From Excoecaria cochinchinensis (Eukaryota > Streptophyta > Magnoliopsida > Malpighiales > Euphorbiaceae), in NCBI GenBank assembly GCA_947683425.1, contig CANTUQ010000076.1:1302001-1366000 (forward strand): a stretch of DNA of 64,000 nt, given 5' to 3'. The notes under the pieces are model-generated. The model worked only from the letters and a program-made list of their open reading frames with translations, made no database searches and was not told where the DNA came from. Position numbers and translations under genes: made by a program. Each line of letters begins with the position of its first letter. Position 1 is the stretch's first letter. This document shows positions 37,565 through 51,222 of the stretch, piece by piece.

Positions 37565-38905
37565 TTAGCCATGGAACCTCTTCAACCTGTCGACGTTGAC
37601 CGGCTCCCTGAATTCATTTCCATCTCTATCTATCAAAATTGCAGCCCCTTTAGACAAAAGCTTCTTTAGAATGAAGGGTCCTTCCCAAGTTGGCCTAAAC
37701 TTGCCTCAAAAATTCGGAACCCCTGGCCTTATCTGCTTGAAGACTAAGTCCCCTTCCTTCAGCGGGTGCTTCCTTACTTTCTTCTCAAATGAGCGAGCCA
37801 GTCTCTTCTAGTAGATCTGATTGTGGTAGTATGCCCGCATCCTATCTTTATCCAACAGGTTCAACTGTAGCAGCCGTTGCTGGGTCCATTCGGCTTCTGG
37901 TAGCTGAGCTTCCGTTACCACCATCAATGACTGGAGTTCTATTTCTACCGGTAGGACTACTTCCATCCCGTAAACCAAGGAGAAAGGGGTAGCCCCTGTA
38001 GGAGTTCTTGCAGTAGTCCTGTAGCCCTATAGTGCAAATGGCAATTTCTCGGCCCAGTCCTTATAGGTTTGCACCATCTTAGCCAGTATCCTCTTGATGT
38101 TCTTATTAGCCGCCTCAACTGCCCCATTAGCCTGCGGTCTATAAGGGGAAGACTTATGGTGTTGAATGGCATATTTTTTGAGCATTTGCTTGGTCTCAAC
38201 TTGGAATTGTACCCCATTATTCGACACGATGTGATGCGAAAGCCCGTACCTACAGATTAGATGTTGCTCAATAAACCTTGCCATTTCTTGGGCACCCAGT
38301 TTTTTGAAGGATTCAACTTCTACCCACTTAGTGAAGTAGTAAATGGCAACCACGATAAATCTATGCCCGTTAGACGCTGTCGGATGTATTTTCTCTATGA
38401 TGTCAATCCCCCAAGCTGCGAATGGCCATGGAGATATGAAGTTGCACAATTCTGAAACTGGCAGGTGCCTTAGATTGGCATACTATTTGTATAGTTGGCA
38501 CTGCTTCACATACTTGGAATAATCTGTGTCCATTGTTAGCCAGAAGAACCCCTGTCGCATGATTTTCTTTGCCAGAGCTAAACCATTCATATGGGCTCCA
38601 CAGACCCCTGCATGGGTTTCCTCCATAACCCTCTTAGCTTCCTTCTCATCCAAGCACCTCAGTTGTATGCCATCAGCTTGCCTCTTATACAACACCCCAT
38701 CTACGCTGATGAAATAGGTGGACAGTTTGCGAATCATCCTTTGGTCCTTTTCAGTGGCCTCTTCCGAGAATATTGACTTTTCCAAATAATTCTTGACATC
38801 ATAGTACCACGGCTTTCTGTCAGTGGCCTTAACATCCCCGACCTGCTCAGTTTCAAAGTATGGCTTGTCTGAACTGGAAATGAGTACAGGTTTCATGGCT
38901 ATCCC
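37565..38905 (-). pseudogene. Integrase of TatC-left (four in-frame stops)
   Basis: One reading frame from the RNase H linker to a natural-looking TAA at 37567-37565. H2C2 domain: HAGVCGAHMNG ... CQLYK, with the last Cys changed to Tyr. Core: AAWGIDIIEKI (Asp 1), HHIVSNNGVQF (second Asp replaced by Asn), PQANGAVEAANKN (Glu). The C-terminal end reads GPFILKKLLSKGAA then DRDGNEFREPVNVDRLKRF. Stops: TAG 38485-38483, TAG 38029-38027 (Trp of ALWGY), TAG 37810-37808 (CAG in TatC-right), TGA 37708-37706 (probably CGA). Enzymatically dead, but no indel. Confidence 0.87.
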
Positions 38906-39301
38906 TTATGGGTTATCCCACATAGACACCAGGGTGGCTAGGGCATCCGCTAATTGGTTCTCATCTCTGTGCACATAGTTAAAAGTGCAAATTTCGAACT
39001 TACCACTTAATTCCTTTAAGCACCTCACGTATGCCAATAGCCGTTCTTCCTTGATGGACCATTCACCCCTGACCTGATGGATTACCAAAGATGAGTCTCC
39101 AAAGACCTCTACTACTTTTGCCCCCACCGTTGAGAGTGCTTTTAACCCGAAGATGCAGGCTTCATACTCAGCCTCATTATTGGTGGCTCTATATCTCAAC
39201 TTCTTAGCTAAGGGGAGCTTCTTACCCTGTGGGGTTACTAAAATTATTCCCGCTTCGGCTCCTTTATTATTTACTGCCCCATCAAAGTACATTTGCCACT
39301 T
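38906..39301 (-). pseudogene. Archaeal-type RNase H of TatC-left
   Basis: Complete domain in one frame: MYFDGAVNNKGAEAG, TNNEAEYEACIFGLKAL, VEVFGDSSLVIHQVRGEW, ENQLADALATLVSMW. All four acidic positions are present. TAG at 39304-39302 precedes it; TAA at 38908-38906 ends it where TatB reads Lys. With TatB it supports placing the family in the Tat lineage. Confidence 0.87.
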
Positions 39302-39304
39302 CTA

Positions 39305-39683
39305 CACTGTGATGGCTGCCACATCCTCACCCGAGATTTCATACTCAAATTGGTCACCTTCCACCGGATGGTCGTCAAGAAACTCTGCAACTGCCCAACC
39401 TTTAATGGTCTTTCTGGTGATGTACTCCACATCAAATTCTTGTAGTAATATCAGCCACCTCCCCATTTTTCCTAGCAAAGAGGGTGCGTCCTAAAGGTAT
39501 CGAAGAGGGTTTTGTTTAGCGACTGCCTGCACTTTGTAAGAATTGAAGTAATGCCTCAGTTTCTTTGAAGCCCAGATTACTGCCAGACAGATCTTTTCCA
39601 CTTCGACATATTTGGCCTCATAAGGAAGGAATTTCTTACTGAGATAGTAAACTGCGAATTCAACCCCAAATTCAAATTCTGAG
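39305..39683 (-). pseudogene. RT end and gypsy RNase H of TatC-left, truncated at inversion
   Basis: Reads FEFGVEFAVYYLSKKFLPYE, ICLAVIWASKKLRHYF, NPLRYL, TAG (39493-39491), LLGKMGRWL and YITRKTIKGWAVAEFLDD, matching the end of the TatB RT ORF. Homology to RT ends at about 39683. The upstream 'MDRKESQ...' residues are antisense gag leader from the other half, not protein sequence. Confidence 0.85.
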
Positions 39684-39692
39684 GCCATCATA
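39676..39692. other. Inversion junction between TatC halves
   Basis: To the left, minus-strand RT; to the right, plus-strand gag leader starting GCCATCATAGATTCC. The RT sequence expected here (CCATGATAGC on minus) and the gag-leader antisense strand (CTATGATGGC) share 8 of 10 bases, a patch of microhomology. Confidence 0.75.
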
Positions 39693-39897
39693 GATTCCTC
39701 CAAGTGGATTAGAGGTTCTGACGGTCGGCTAGTGAGGACAGACTCGCCCTTTGGATTGCTAGAGTTAGTACCTGGTTGGGATTCTTTTCGATCCACAAAC
39801 TTTGAGGGGATCCAGATGATTATTTGAAAAGCAATCGGAGTTTAAAGTGGTTGGCAGAGATCTAGTATCTTTATCAGAATACCCACAGGTATTAAAA

Positions 39898-40980
39898 ATG
39901 GCTTATCCCTCGCAACAGATTGAAGAGGCTCATGCCTTAATGACCCAAGAGATGGATAGAAGGTTTGAGGAGCTAGAAAAGAGGTTATTGGCCACAGTTA
40001 AAGAGAGGATGGATGCCATGGCCCTAGTTCTTCAAGCTCAACTTATGGCGACTACCCTTAACTAGGCTGAGCTTGCCAATTTCAAAAGGGATCATGCAAC
40101 GATGGCTGTAATGTTTCCATCCACTCCCGAGCCTAGAGGCAAGGCACCACTCGACTCACTAATCGAACAAGTGCGAAGAGCAGAAGGACCGGAGCCTTTA
40201 CGGTCGATGAGCCTCCTCTGTCCCTCAATCACCAAAAGAAAACTAGCTGATCTGGAAGAAGAGATTGTGAGGTCCAAGCTTGCAACTACCGGAGCGCCTC
40301 TTGATGAGACTACTGTTGACACCGCAAGTCTAGAAGTTGGTCGCTATAGTAATAGCAGTGGTACCCGAAGGATAGGGAAAGCACCAATGATTGAGACGGC
40401 TCGAAGGCGCTACTTTGACTTAGGTAAACCTTTATCTTGGGTCCTGCAAAGGCTGATGAAGAAGGGGATATTACAGCCAATGCCTCCCAAGCCAGCTAAG
40501 ACCCGGGGGCAGCCTGGGCATAAGGAAGATGAGTATTACGCCTACCACCAGTACACTGGCCATGTGACGGATAATTGTGCTAGGCTGAGGCATGACATTC
40601 AGGATCTAATCGACAATAACCAGATCACAGATCCTGAGTGCCGGCAAGGTAGTCATGGGAGCTCAAGTTTTTCGAGTAGCAATGAAAAAAATTTTAGAGC
40701 CACAAGGGCCTCGACCTTCGGAATGACTCAAAGTTACTATGCCATGCTGGAGAAGCCCTTGTCTAAACATCTCGCTCATTTTGTTAGTAAGGGGAAAATA
40801 CGGCCAATGCCGGCCCAACCTGCCAGGAGCCAAGGGCGTCCCAATTACCGAGCAGATCTGTATTGCGCCTACCATCAGCATACCGGGCATGAGACTGATG
40901 GGTGCCAAATTCTGAGAAGTCAAGTTCTATATTTAATTGATGAGGAGCTGAGAGGTGAGGAGAATGGTTCCCGGGGATGA
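39898..40980 (+). pseudogene. gag: Variant gag without capsid core, two zinc knuckles
   Basis: Starts MAYPSQQIEEAH, with a coiled-coil-like MDRRFEELEKRLL. TAG at 40063-40065 breaks it; the same frame continues to 40980. The gag core (FDGTSDP ... WYHG ... LKDLELLQ) of TatA and TatB is absent. Instead KRKLADLEEEIVRSKL leads into YFDLGKPLSWVLQRLMKKG, a first knuckle (EYYAYHQYTGHVTDNC, first Cys changed to Tyr) and, after a Ser-rich linker, a second LSKHLAHFVSKGKIRPMP unit with an intact knuckle (YCAYHQHTGHETDGC). Apart from one stop it is open for about 360 codons, so it is a distinct form and not random decay. Confidence 0.8.
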
Positions 40981-41106
40981 TAATAGACCTCGACTATGGC
41001 ATCCGTGCTGGCAAGAAAGGAGGATGTTAGCTATTTAGATGCTCTCTTATTTTTATTTTCGAACTACTTAATGACGATGTTTTAACCCTAATTTTTATGA
41101 AGTGGA

Positions 41107-42270
41107 GTGAATGTTTTTATTTATTTGTGTGATGTTTCTTGTGATTTCATTATGCATAATCATGGCACATTTATATTTGACATTGATTCAATTAATGCCA
41201 TTCCATTTAATCTTGGAACTTTGGGGGACCTAAAGAAGATCTTGATAGCATCTGTTATGACTCCTGAAGAGAGATTAAAAAGAGAGAAAAAAAATGAAAA
41301 TAAAAAGTCTTTGCCTGGACCTGTGAAGACATGCCAGGAGATAATTATAAAGCCGCCAAACACGCTATGCCAGTGTACCCCGATCATGAACCAATCAAGC
41401 AGAAGCTCAGAAGATTTAAGCCAGGAGTGACAGGAAAGGTTAAAAAGGGGAATCCACAAGCAAAACTAGGGCTAAATTTTTTACTGAAGCGCAATGACCA
41501 ACTGGGTGGATCAACGACATTCCCAATGGTTAAGAAGAGAAGTGCGCATATGTGTAAATTATCAGAATTTGGACGAAGCTTGTTGGGGAGAAAAAAAAGG
41601 GAGTATGCAAAAACAAAAAAAAAAAAGAGAGAAAAAAAAAGAAGAAGAGAGAATTGATTATCAACGTAGGGCAAGGGAAAGTTATCTAGGAGCAAGCTTT
41701 GTTCAAATCCCGTTGATCTACACATACCTGCATTTTACTGTTTTTCTTAGATATCGAAAAAGACCTGAAGACTGATCCACAAGCTATCCACCCAGTTCAT
41801 CAGTATAAAGGGTGTGCAGTACGAGAGGTGAGCTGATGACATACAGCAGAGAGACCAAACAAGAGGAAGGCCAAGAAGGTTATGGAGGAAACCCATGCTG
41901 GGGTCTGCAGTCGGAACCCCTACGAGTGTCACGCATTATTCCTCGACGCATGGGGCAAAAGCACTACTACCCGTTGAAGCACGTCAAATCTTTAAGGGGT
42001 AGTCATGGAAGCAACGGCCATAGCAGCTACAGTACGTTAAACATTATAGGTTTTGGGATTACTATCACAATCAGATCTATCAGAAAACACCTTATTCAAT
42101 CATTTGGTAAGAAAGTCAGAAAGCACCTACTGAAAGAGTGAGATTTGGTCTTCAAGCCAATAGGTCTGAGTGTTCCAGACGGATGAGGTAAATTTAGGCC
42201 AACGTATGAATACCCATTTGTTCTTGAAAAGTTGTTATCCAAGGGAGCAGCATTCCAACAGACAGCAATG
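41107..42270 (+). pseudogene. Pol scraps of TatC-right
   Basis: Collinear fragments: protease-RT linker (FDIDSINAIPFNLGTLGDLK, about 41176-41290), RT N-terminal part (AKHAMPVYPDHEPIKQKLRR, about 41350-41600), integrase zinc-domain piece (KKVMEETHAGVC, about 41865-41905) and integrase C-terminal part (YYHNQIYQKT; KKVRKHLLKE; FVLEKLLSKGAA, about 42055-42260). Protease, most of RT, both RNase H domains and the integrase core are deleted. An A-rich insertion lies at 41590-41650. Confidence 0.7.
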
Positions 42271-43204
42271 GAGATGAGCTCGGAGAACCAATCAGCATCA
42301 ACAGACCCAAGAAGGTCTATGGCTAAAGACTAAAAATCAAAAGAAGAGAATAAATGCCCCGCGGGTTAAAAATCAAAAAAAGGCAGCCTTGCTAAAATTG
42401 GGTGCCTTGTCAGGATGAAAATCGAAAAAAGGCGTCCTGGTAAAAAATTAGAGGCTTGAGAGAAAATATCCAATCAAGAAAACTCGAGAAGGCTGATTGA
42501 AAATAGGAGTTTTGATGCTTTCAAGATCCACTTTGAGATTAAATTTAATTTTGCATTTTGAATCTATGTTAAATGGTGATCATGTATTGAGAAATCATGC
42601 TGAAATGTACACAGTCTTTGCAAATACATAAAACAAAAGCAGTTCAACTCACGTACTCATCATTTCCTAGTTCTTTTATAAAAAGAGAAACGCCATTTAT
42701 TACTGAATGTGTGAAATCTAAATGGCTATACTCTGCTCCTGCTCTCACCGGCTAGATGCTTAAGTCGGTGGGCCCTGTTATCAAATGCGGGACTAAACAC
42801 TAACCAATTATGCGCACCTGTGGGGGCGAAGGTGTAGTTTCTGGTCTGCAGCATGATATTTTTTGCAAGCAGCTGTATCCAGGGCTATGGTACTTAGGGG
42901 TGAAGACCGAGGATAAGATACTACCCCGGAAAGATAGAGGATACCTCATGAGATCTTGAATCCCTCCGAACTATCAAACGCAACAGGCAATGATATCCAA
43001 AGTGCTCTCAAGAAATCCCCACAAGAGAATAGAAAAGAGAGCCAGGGGCATAGGGAGTTGACCCTTGTTAGCCACCTCACCCAATCTAGCAACACCTTCG
43101 GCAGAGGAGGCAAGGGGATATAATCGCTGTTCAAGGGAAGATGTCTCAGTGAATAATTGCCGATTGCTGTAGAAGGGGGCTCTAATAGTAACTCCAGTTT
43201 CTCT
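42271..43204 (+). other. TatC-right 3' UTR, first part
   Basis: Noncoding. Three AAAATCAAAAAAGGC-like repeats lie at 42365-42450, then an AATCAAGAAAACTCGAGAAGG stretch matching the antisense of 37470-37500. No gene. Confidence 0.55.
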
Positions 43205-43475
43205 AATAGCCACACCTCAAAAAAAAAAAGGCCGTTAGAGATGAAAACCGTAATTGGCGCTCTAAGCAAAAGTTAGGCCAAAGGGCAGGGTGAAAACCTA
43301 GAAACAGGCAGTCTGTCTTACAAAAAAATAAAATGAATAAAAGCCGCTGGATTGAGTTGGGTCTATTTCAAGCAAAAAATAAGGCACAGGGTTATGTGAA
43401 AATCCGAAAAGGACGCATTTCCCTTTAAGAAAGGCTAGTGTGAAAACCAACAAGGGGCGCACTACCCTTAAAATA
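43205..43475 (+). other. Conserved Tat 3' UTR block (TatC-right copy)
   Basis: Same block as 3190-3480 and 36950-37215, here in plus orientation: GTGAAAACCTAG, GTTATGTGAAAATCC and GTGTGAAAACCAACAAGGG. Confidence 0.75.
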
Positions 43476-44109
43476 ATGACCTCCGATACCTAGAGCGATA
43501 AGGCGGCATTACTTAGGCTGACCTCCCTTCGGGTGGAAAGTGCATGATACAGAGCATGAGTTAGAATCATGGGGGCAAGACGCAATATGGCTCATAGCCA
43601 AAGGGTGCATGCTCGTTGACTGAGGGGCGAAGATGCACACCGGACGGTTCTCTCTGAAATGATTATAGGTCAGAGTTCCTAAGCCAAGATGATACTCTTC
43701 TATATCCCTGGGGGCATCAGACAGTATGAACAGTATCCTCAATGAGTCCCTTAACTACCTAGGACATGGTCTATCCATTTTTGCATCTCACGTGCATTCC
43801 ACGTTACAATCTTTCGCATATCTCTTTGCAAAACTTTACATGTGCATGGAATTTGACGACGTCCAACACGCATTCACACATGCATGAACTTTATATATAT
43901 CTTGCATAAGCAATTCTTCGAGCACATTTCGTGCACATAATCTTTGCATACTTGCAACACATAATTCTTTGCGCATGTCTAGCATGCATAGCACAAGCAC
44001 TTATCACGTGCATTTAATCTTTTACACGTATAGTTGTGTACAAATAATTTTCGCACATTAATCCTTAGCATGATTTGTGTGTATAGCTTTCAACATACAT
44101 TTTACATGT
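43476..44109 (+). other. TatC-right 3' UTR, GCATGTG-rich part
   Basis: Noncoding, many CATGTGCATG/TTGCATA stretches at 43785-44100 without a fixed period. Confidence 0.5.
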
Positions 44110-44395
44110 CATTATCTTCAAGTCCTTTTCCAAGGCATTCCCAGTCTCTTCGGAGTATTATCTTTAAGTCCTTTTGAAGGCATTCCCAGTCTCTTCGGAG
44201 CATTATCTTTAAGTCATTTTTCAAGGCATTCCCAGTCTCTTCGAAGCTTTATATTTAAGTCCTTTTTCAAGGCATTCCCAGTCTCTTCGGAGCATTATTT
44301 TTAAGTCATTTTTCAAGGCATTCTCAGTCTCTTCGGAGCATTATCTTTAAGTCCTTTTTTCCATGGCATTCTCGGTCTCTTCGGAGCATTAAGCT
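44110..44395. repeat. Minisatellite, about six copies of a 46-bp unit
   Basis: Unit with core AAGGCATTCCCAGTCTCTTCG and AGCATTATCTTTAAGTC. It occupies the position of the unrelated arrays in TatA, TatC-left and TatE. Confidence 0.88.
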
Positions 44396-44589
44396 CAATC
44401 GTAGACCACATCAACAAGGTTGGACACTGCACAGGTTAGATGCCAAAGCAATAGGGGTTAACACATCGATGAACAGACGGTAACTACTCGCGACAACTTC
44501 ATCCAGCCTGGAAAGACGAACACCTCAGGTATGCGCTTCTTTCCCTTCTTTTCTGAATTTTGGCTCACTTAGGCACCTAAGTTCTAAGT

Positions 44590-44609
44590 TCCCCAAAATT
44601 GGGGGCAAC
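44590..44609 (+). other. Polypurine tract of TatC-right
   Basis: CCCCAAAATTGGGGGCAAC directly before the LTR. The G-run is half of a palindrome. Confidence 0.8.
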
Positions 44610-47514
<2,905 letters not shown>

Positions 47515-48206
47515 ATAAGTCATAAGCAAATAATGAGAAACAAATGAGTAAGTTAATAAGATATTTACAAATATTGTTAATATGACTGGTCATAGAAATA
47601 ACAGACTGAATAAAATAGTATTAATGTTAAAGTTAACAGTACAATTATTGATGATTCTAATAACAGTAATAGTAATGTTAAAGTATGGTTATTGAATTAA
47701 TAAAAAAGGAATGAGGTAATGAATTAAGCAAAAGATCTATCAGGACATTGTAAATAAGGCATAAGTTACCTAAAAGTCTTTAATAATTTTAATGTTCATA
47801 TAATAGAAATAAAAATATATGCTTGTATGTTCATGCATGTTATTTTAGTGTGAAAAATTTAGGATATGTATCCACCACTGGGCATTACAATGCTCAGCGC
47901 GTAGGGTTGTTACTGCCTGTAGGTTATAAAAGAAAAGAAATCGTAGTGGCCGATGTTATTGATAAACAAAAGAATTTATGGGACAACAAGGATATTGACA
48001 TAGGCATGGCATGTATACGACTGCAATGGATAAACTCGAGGTTATACAGGTTAAGTATAATAATGGTGTGTTAGTGTAATTGTTTGTTATTATTATGTAT
48101 GATTGTTATTGTTGAAAAAAAAAAATTCACTGAATCTGAGGAGTGCAATACAGTACAGTGTGGTGACATTCGATATCCGTATCATTTACGGGTATAGGGT
48201 GTTACA
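47515..48206 (+). repeat. 5' LTR of DelD (3' part only)
   Basis: Ends GGGTATAGGGTGTTACA. It contains the CCACTGGGCATTACAATGCTC and GCGCGTAGG phrases common near the end of Del/Tekay LTRs. The ORF at 47823-48074 lies inside it and shows no protein similarity I recognise. Confidence 0.7.
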
Positions 48207-48212
48207 GTTTTA

Positions 48213-48226
48213 TTGGTATTAGAGCA
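48213..48226 (+). other. Primer binding site of DelD
   Basis: TTGGTATTAGAGCA, one mismatch from the initiator-Met PBS TGGTATCAGAGC, seven bases after the LTR end. Confidence 0.8.
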
Positions 48227-48493
48227 AAAGTTTAGGCGGTCCTAAGATCGGAGATAGTGTAATGAGGACGAAGTGATGCGTATACATGCTATGAATAGGT
48301 ATTGATGATTGAAGTGAGTAAAGGTATCGGAGGAGATATAAGAATAGTATAGGTTCATAGAATTGTAAGAGAATGTAAAGTATGATGACTGATGTAAAGT
48401 AAATGGATCTTCTGAATCGAATGTCTCTATAGTATAGTGATTGTGATTCATGATTGTGGTACATAAGGAAAATTTTGAGGCCGAAATTTTTAT

Positions 48494-48507
48494 AAGTGGG
48501 AGAGAAT
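48494..48507 (+). other. Polypurine tract of DelD
   Basis: AAGTGGGAGAGAAT directly before TGTAATGGCCGGAAT, the start of the 3' LTR. Confidence 0.8.
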
Positions 48508-51222
48508 TGTAATGGCCGGAATACTGGGTTAGTTGTGATCAGTGTTTTCTATAGAGTCTGTATGTATGTTCTTGGCTTCTGATGTTGTATGTGGTATTCT
48601 TTATTCAGTAGAGGTTAAAGGTTAAAATGCTTAAGGCATAACAATTCTAGGAAGGGTGACCTATTGGGAAGCTGTATAGCTGATATTTTTAGCTGTGTGC
48701 TAAAAAAAAATATTTTATAGAAATGATCTGTGGACTGTCAGGAGTCTAGTGGTGAAATTTGGTGCGAAATTGAGGTCAAATAGGCCCCCGAAGGTGAGTC
48801 TGAAGTTGGCCTTCGGTTCAGTTCAGTTGAATCGATGGTTGACTGAACTTTAACTGAATTTTTAAAAATGGTTAGAGTGAATAAAAAGGTATACTGTGGG
48901 AAGTGTACAAGCTCAGAATAATTTTTAGAATTTTTTTGACAGCTTTAGAATGGTATTTTACGGCAGAACCGAACTAAATTGAATCGGACCAGTTTAGGTG
49001 AACCGGGCCCCAAATGGACTCCGATTGAGCTGAAATTTTGTGTGAAGGCTATTTTTGATATTTTAAAAATGATGGAATTGATTGGGAGTGAAAATGAGTT
49101 GAGAAACTATCAGTTACCCTTAAACCGTGAAAAATGAACCGAAAATCAAAAATTGAACCAATCCGGTTGGACCCAGTCCGATTCAACTAAACCCATATAA
49201 AAACATCTTAAAGGCTGGAAAACCCTAGAGTTCTCCATTTGTGCTGCCTCACTTCCCTCCCTCTCTTTGGCCGAATTGAACACTCACACTTTCTCCTCTA
49301 TTTTCTTCCATTTTCTCTCCATCTCACCCCATATTCAAGCCTCCCTAACATATTTCAGCTCCTTTATAGTCTATTGGTGGTCTTAGAAGTCCATTTGAAG
49401 GTTTGGAAGTGGGAAAAACCAAGTGTTCAAGATTATGTCTCAAAATAAGGTAAGTGATTTAGGGTTCTATAATTTTATTTAAGGGTTCCTATAGGTACTT
49501 TAGGATGTGTAGATCATATTTATGAAGTTATATTGCAAAAAGGAAGTAAAATAATGGTGGTTTCTTTGATGCTAGAATTCGGCCACTTAAGGAATACAAA
49601 GGGAATGGTGATGTTTTATGGAGCAAAGCTAAGGAAAGGAAGATCTAAGTGTGGATAGCTTGAATATAAGGTTAGTGGATACAATATTCTCCTTTTTCCA
49701 TGTTAAAAGTATGATTTTAGGTTATATTTAAACATAAAGTGTGAGAAATATGCATGTTTAATTGAAAATAACTTTATATTCATGCTTAGAGATGTTATAA
49801 ATGATGATATGAATGTTTAAAATGGGAAAAAAAGTTGACATGATGGATCCCTACTTAGGCCAAATGGTATATCACATGATTTTGATGTGTTTTGATAATG
49901 TTTATGGCATGTTTATGATGTATACATGATATTTGGCATGTGATTTAGATGATGGTATGTGACAAAGCATGAAAAAGTTTCATGATGCATGATATATACA
50001 TGAGGCTGAATGGTTAACACATGAAAAGGCATAATTTTTATGTGTTTTGATGTGATTTTATGGCATGACTATGTTGTTTGACATGTGATCTACCAAATGG
50101 TATGTATTAGAGCATGTGAAAATGTCTTAATGTATGGTATGCATGTATGGTCGAATGGTTACCATGTGTAAAGGCATGATTTTGATGTGTTTTAATGGAA
50201 AACAATGGCATGGCTATGTTATTCAACATGTAAGTGACATAAAGAAATGTTAAAGTTAAAGAAAAGAATTAATAGTGAAAAGTTAACATGTTGGCCGAAT
50301 GATGTGCATTTGTGTTTACATGTGTACCATGATGATAACAGGAGAATTATGGCATGTGATGGTATGATGATGATAATCACATGTATGATAATTGAATTGT
50401 ATGAAAAAGAATGGAATAAAATGATAAAATTCCATGAAAAGTATGACTGGTAACTTAAAAATGTGAAAAGTGGAATTTTGATGCCCTATGTAGTAATCTG
50501 GTAGTCAAGTCTAGTCCAGGATATGATGGCTAGCCATAGGGACATAAGACCGTGGGTGTGACCATGATGTCTCACTTATTATAGGCTAATGACGGTCCTA
50601 TTCTGTATATTATTCTGTCTTAATATAGTATTGATCTGTATTTCTATTGTCTGTATCATAGAGGTGGTCTCATGGGGTCCCTCTATTCTGTATTGACTCT
50701 ATAGAGGTGGTCCTACGGGGTCCCACTATTCTATATTGAACCTATCGGGTTCACGTCTCATTTATCCTGGTCATAGATGTCTGCCAGTTTTATACAGGGG
50801 CAAATGGCAAAAAGGAGCTTGATAAGGTTGATCTGTGATTAAAATGATATTTGTATGAAAAATGGACTTAATTCGAATAAATAAAAAGTTTTGAGGACAT
50901 AATGGTAAATTTGACCATAAAAAGAAATGATTATGTGATAAAGATAAGATATGCATGTGATTATGTGATAAAGATAAGATATGGTAATTATTAAAGTGAT
51001 AAGGATAAGGATAAAGAATAAAGATAGGGTTAAAGGTAGAATGGTAAATATGAGCTTTTAAATGGTTAATATGTGATGGAAATGATATTTGTGTGAAAAA
51101 GGGTATAATCGTAATTAATGAAAAGTTTTGAGGGTAAAATGGTAATTTTGTCTATATATATTTTAATAAATGTTAATAAGGGTAAAAATGTAGTTAAATA
51201 GCTAAATATGGAAATTGGTCAC
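48508..51222 (+). repeat. 3' LTR of DelD (5' part, at least 2.7 kb)
   Basis: Starts TGTAATGGCCGGAATACTGG. A TATAAAAA box at 49196-49203 is followed by a CT-rich probable 5' UTR. The far part has a partial duplication (50838-50930 resembles 51075-51155: AATGATATTTGTATGAAAAA then AAAAGTTTTGAGG). Cut at 51222 by the TatE LTR. Confidence 0.72.
49196..49203 (+). promoter_or_regulatory. Probable TATA box of DelD LTR
   Basis: TATAAAAA about 690 bp into the LTR, followed within 40-130 bp by a pyrimidine-rich stretch. Confidence 0.5.

Larger units (their letters stand above)
33453..39683 (-). mobile_element. TatC-left: 5'-truncated Tat element
   Basis: Minus-strand half of a head-to-head fusion: RT/RNase H (from 39683), archaeal-type RNase H, integrase, 3' UTR, PPT, 3' LTR. 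No gag, protease, PBS or 5' LTR. Pol is one continuous frame with stops but no frameshift. Confidence 0.85.
47515..51222 (+). mobile_element. DelD: Del/Tekay-like Ty3/gypsy remnant with tiny internal region
   Basis: Partial 5' LTR, PBS, 301 bp of internal sequence, PPT, partial 3' LTR. The end of the internal region (AAAATTTTGAGGCCGAAATT then TATAAGTGGGAGAGAAT) is the phrase typical of Del/Tekay chromoviruses just before the 3' LTR. No gag or pol. Both outer ends are cut by Tat LTRs. Confidence 0.75.

Noticed and set aside
47823..48074. 83-aa ORF as a gene
   Set aside because: Lies inside the DelD LTR; no recognisable domain.
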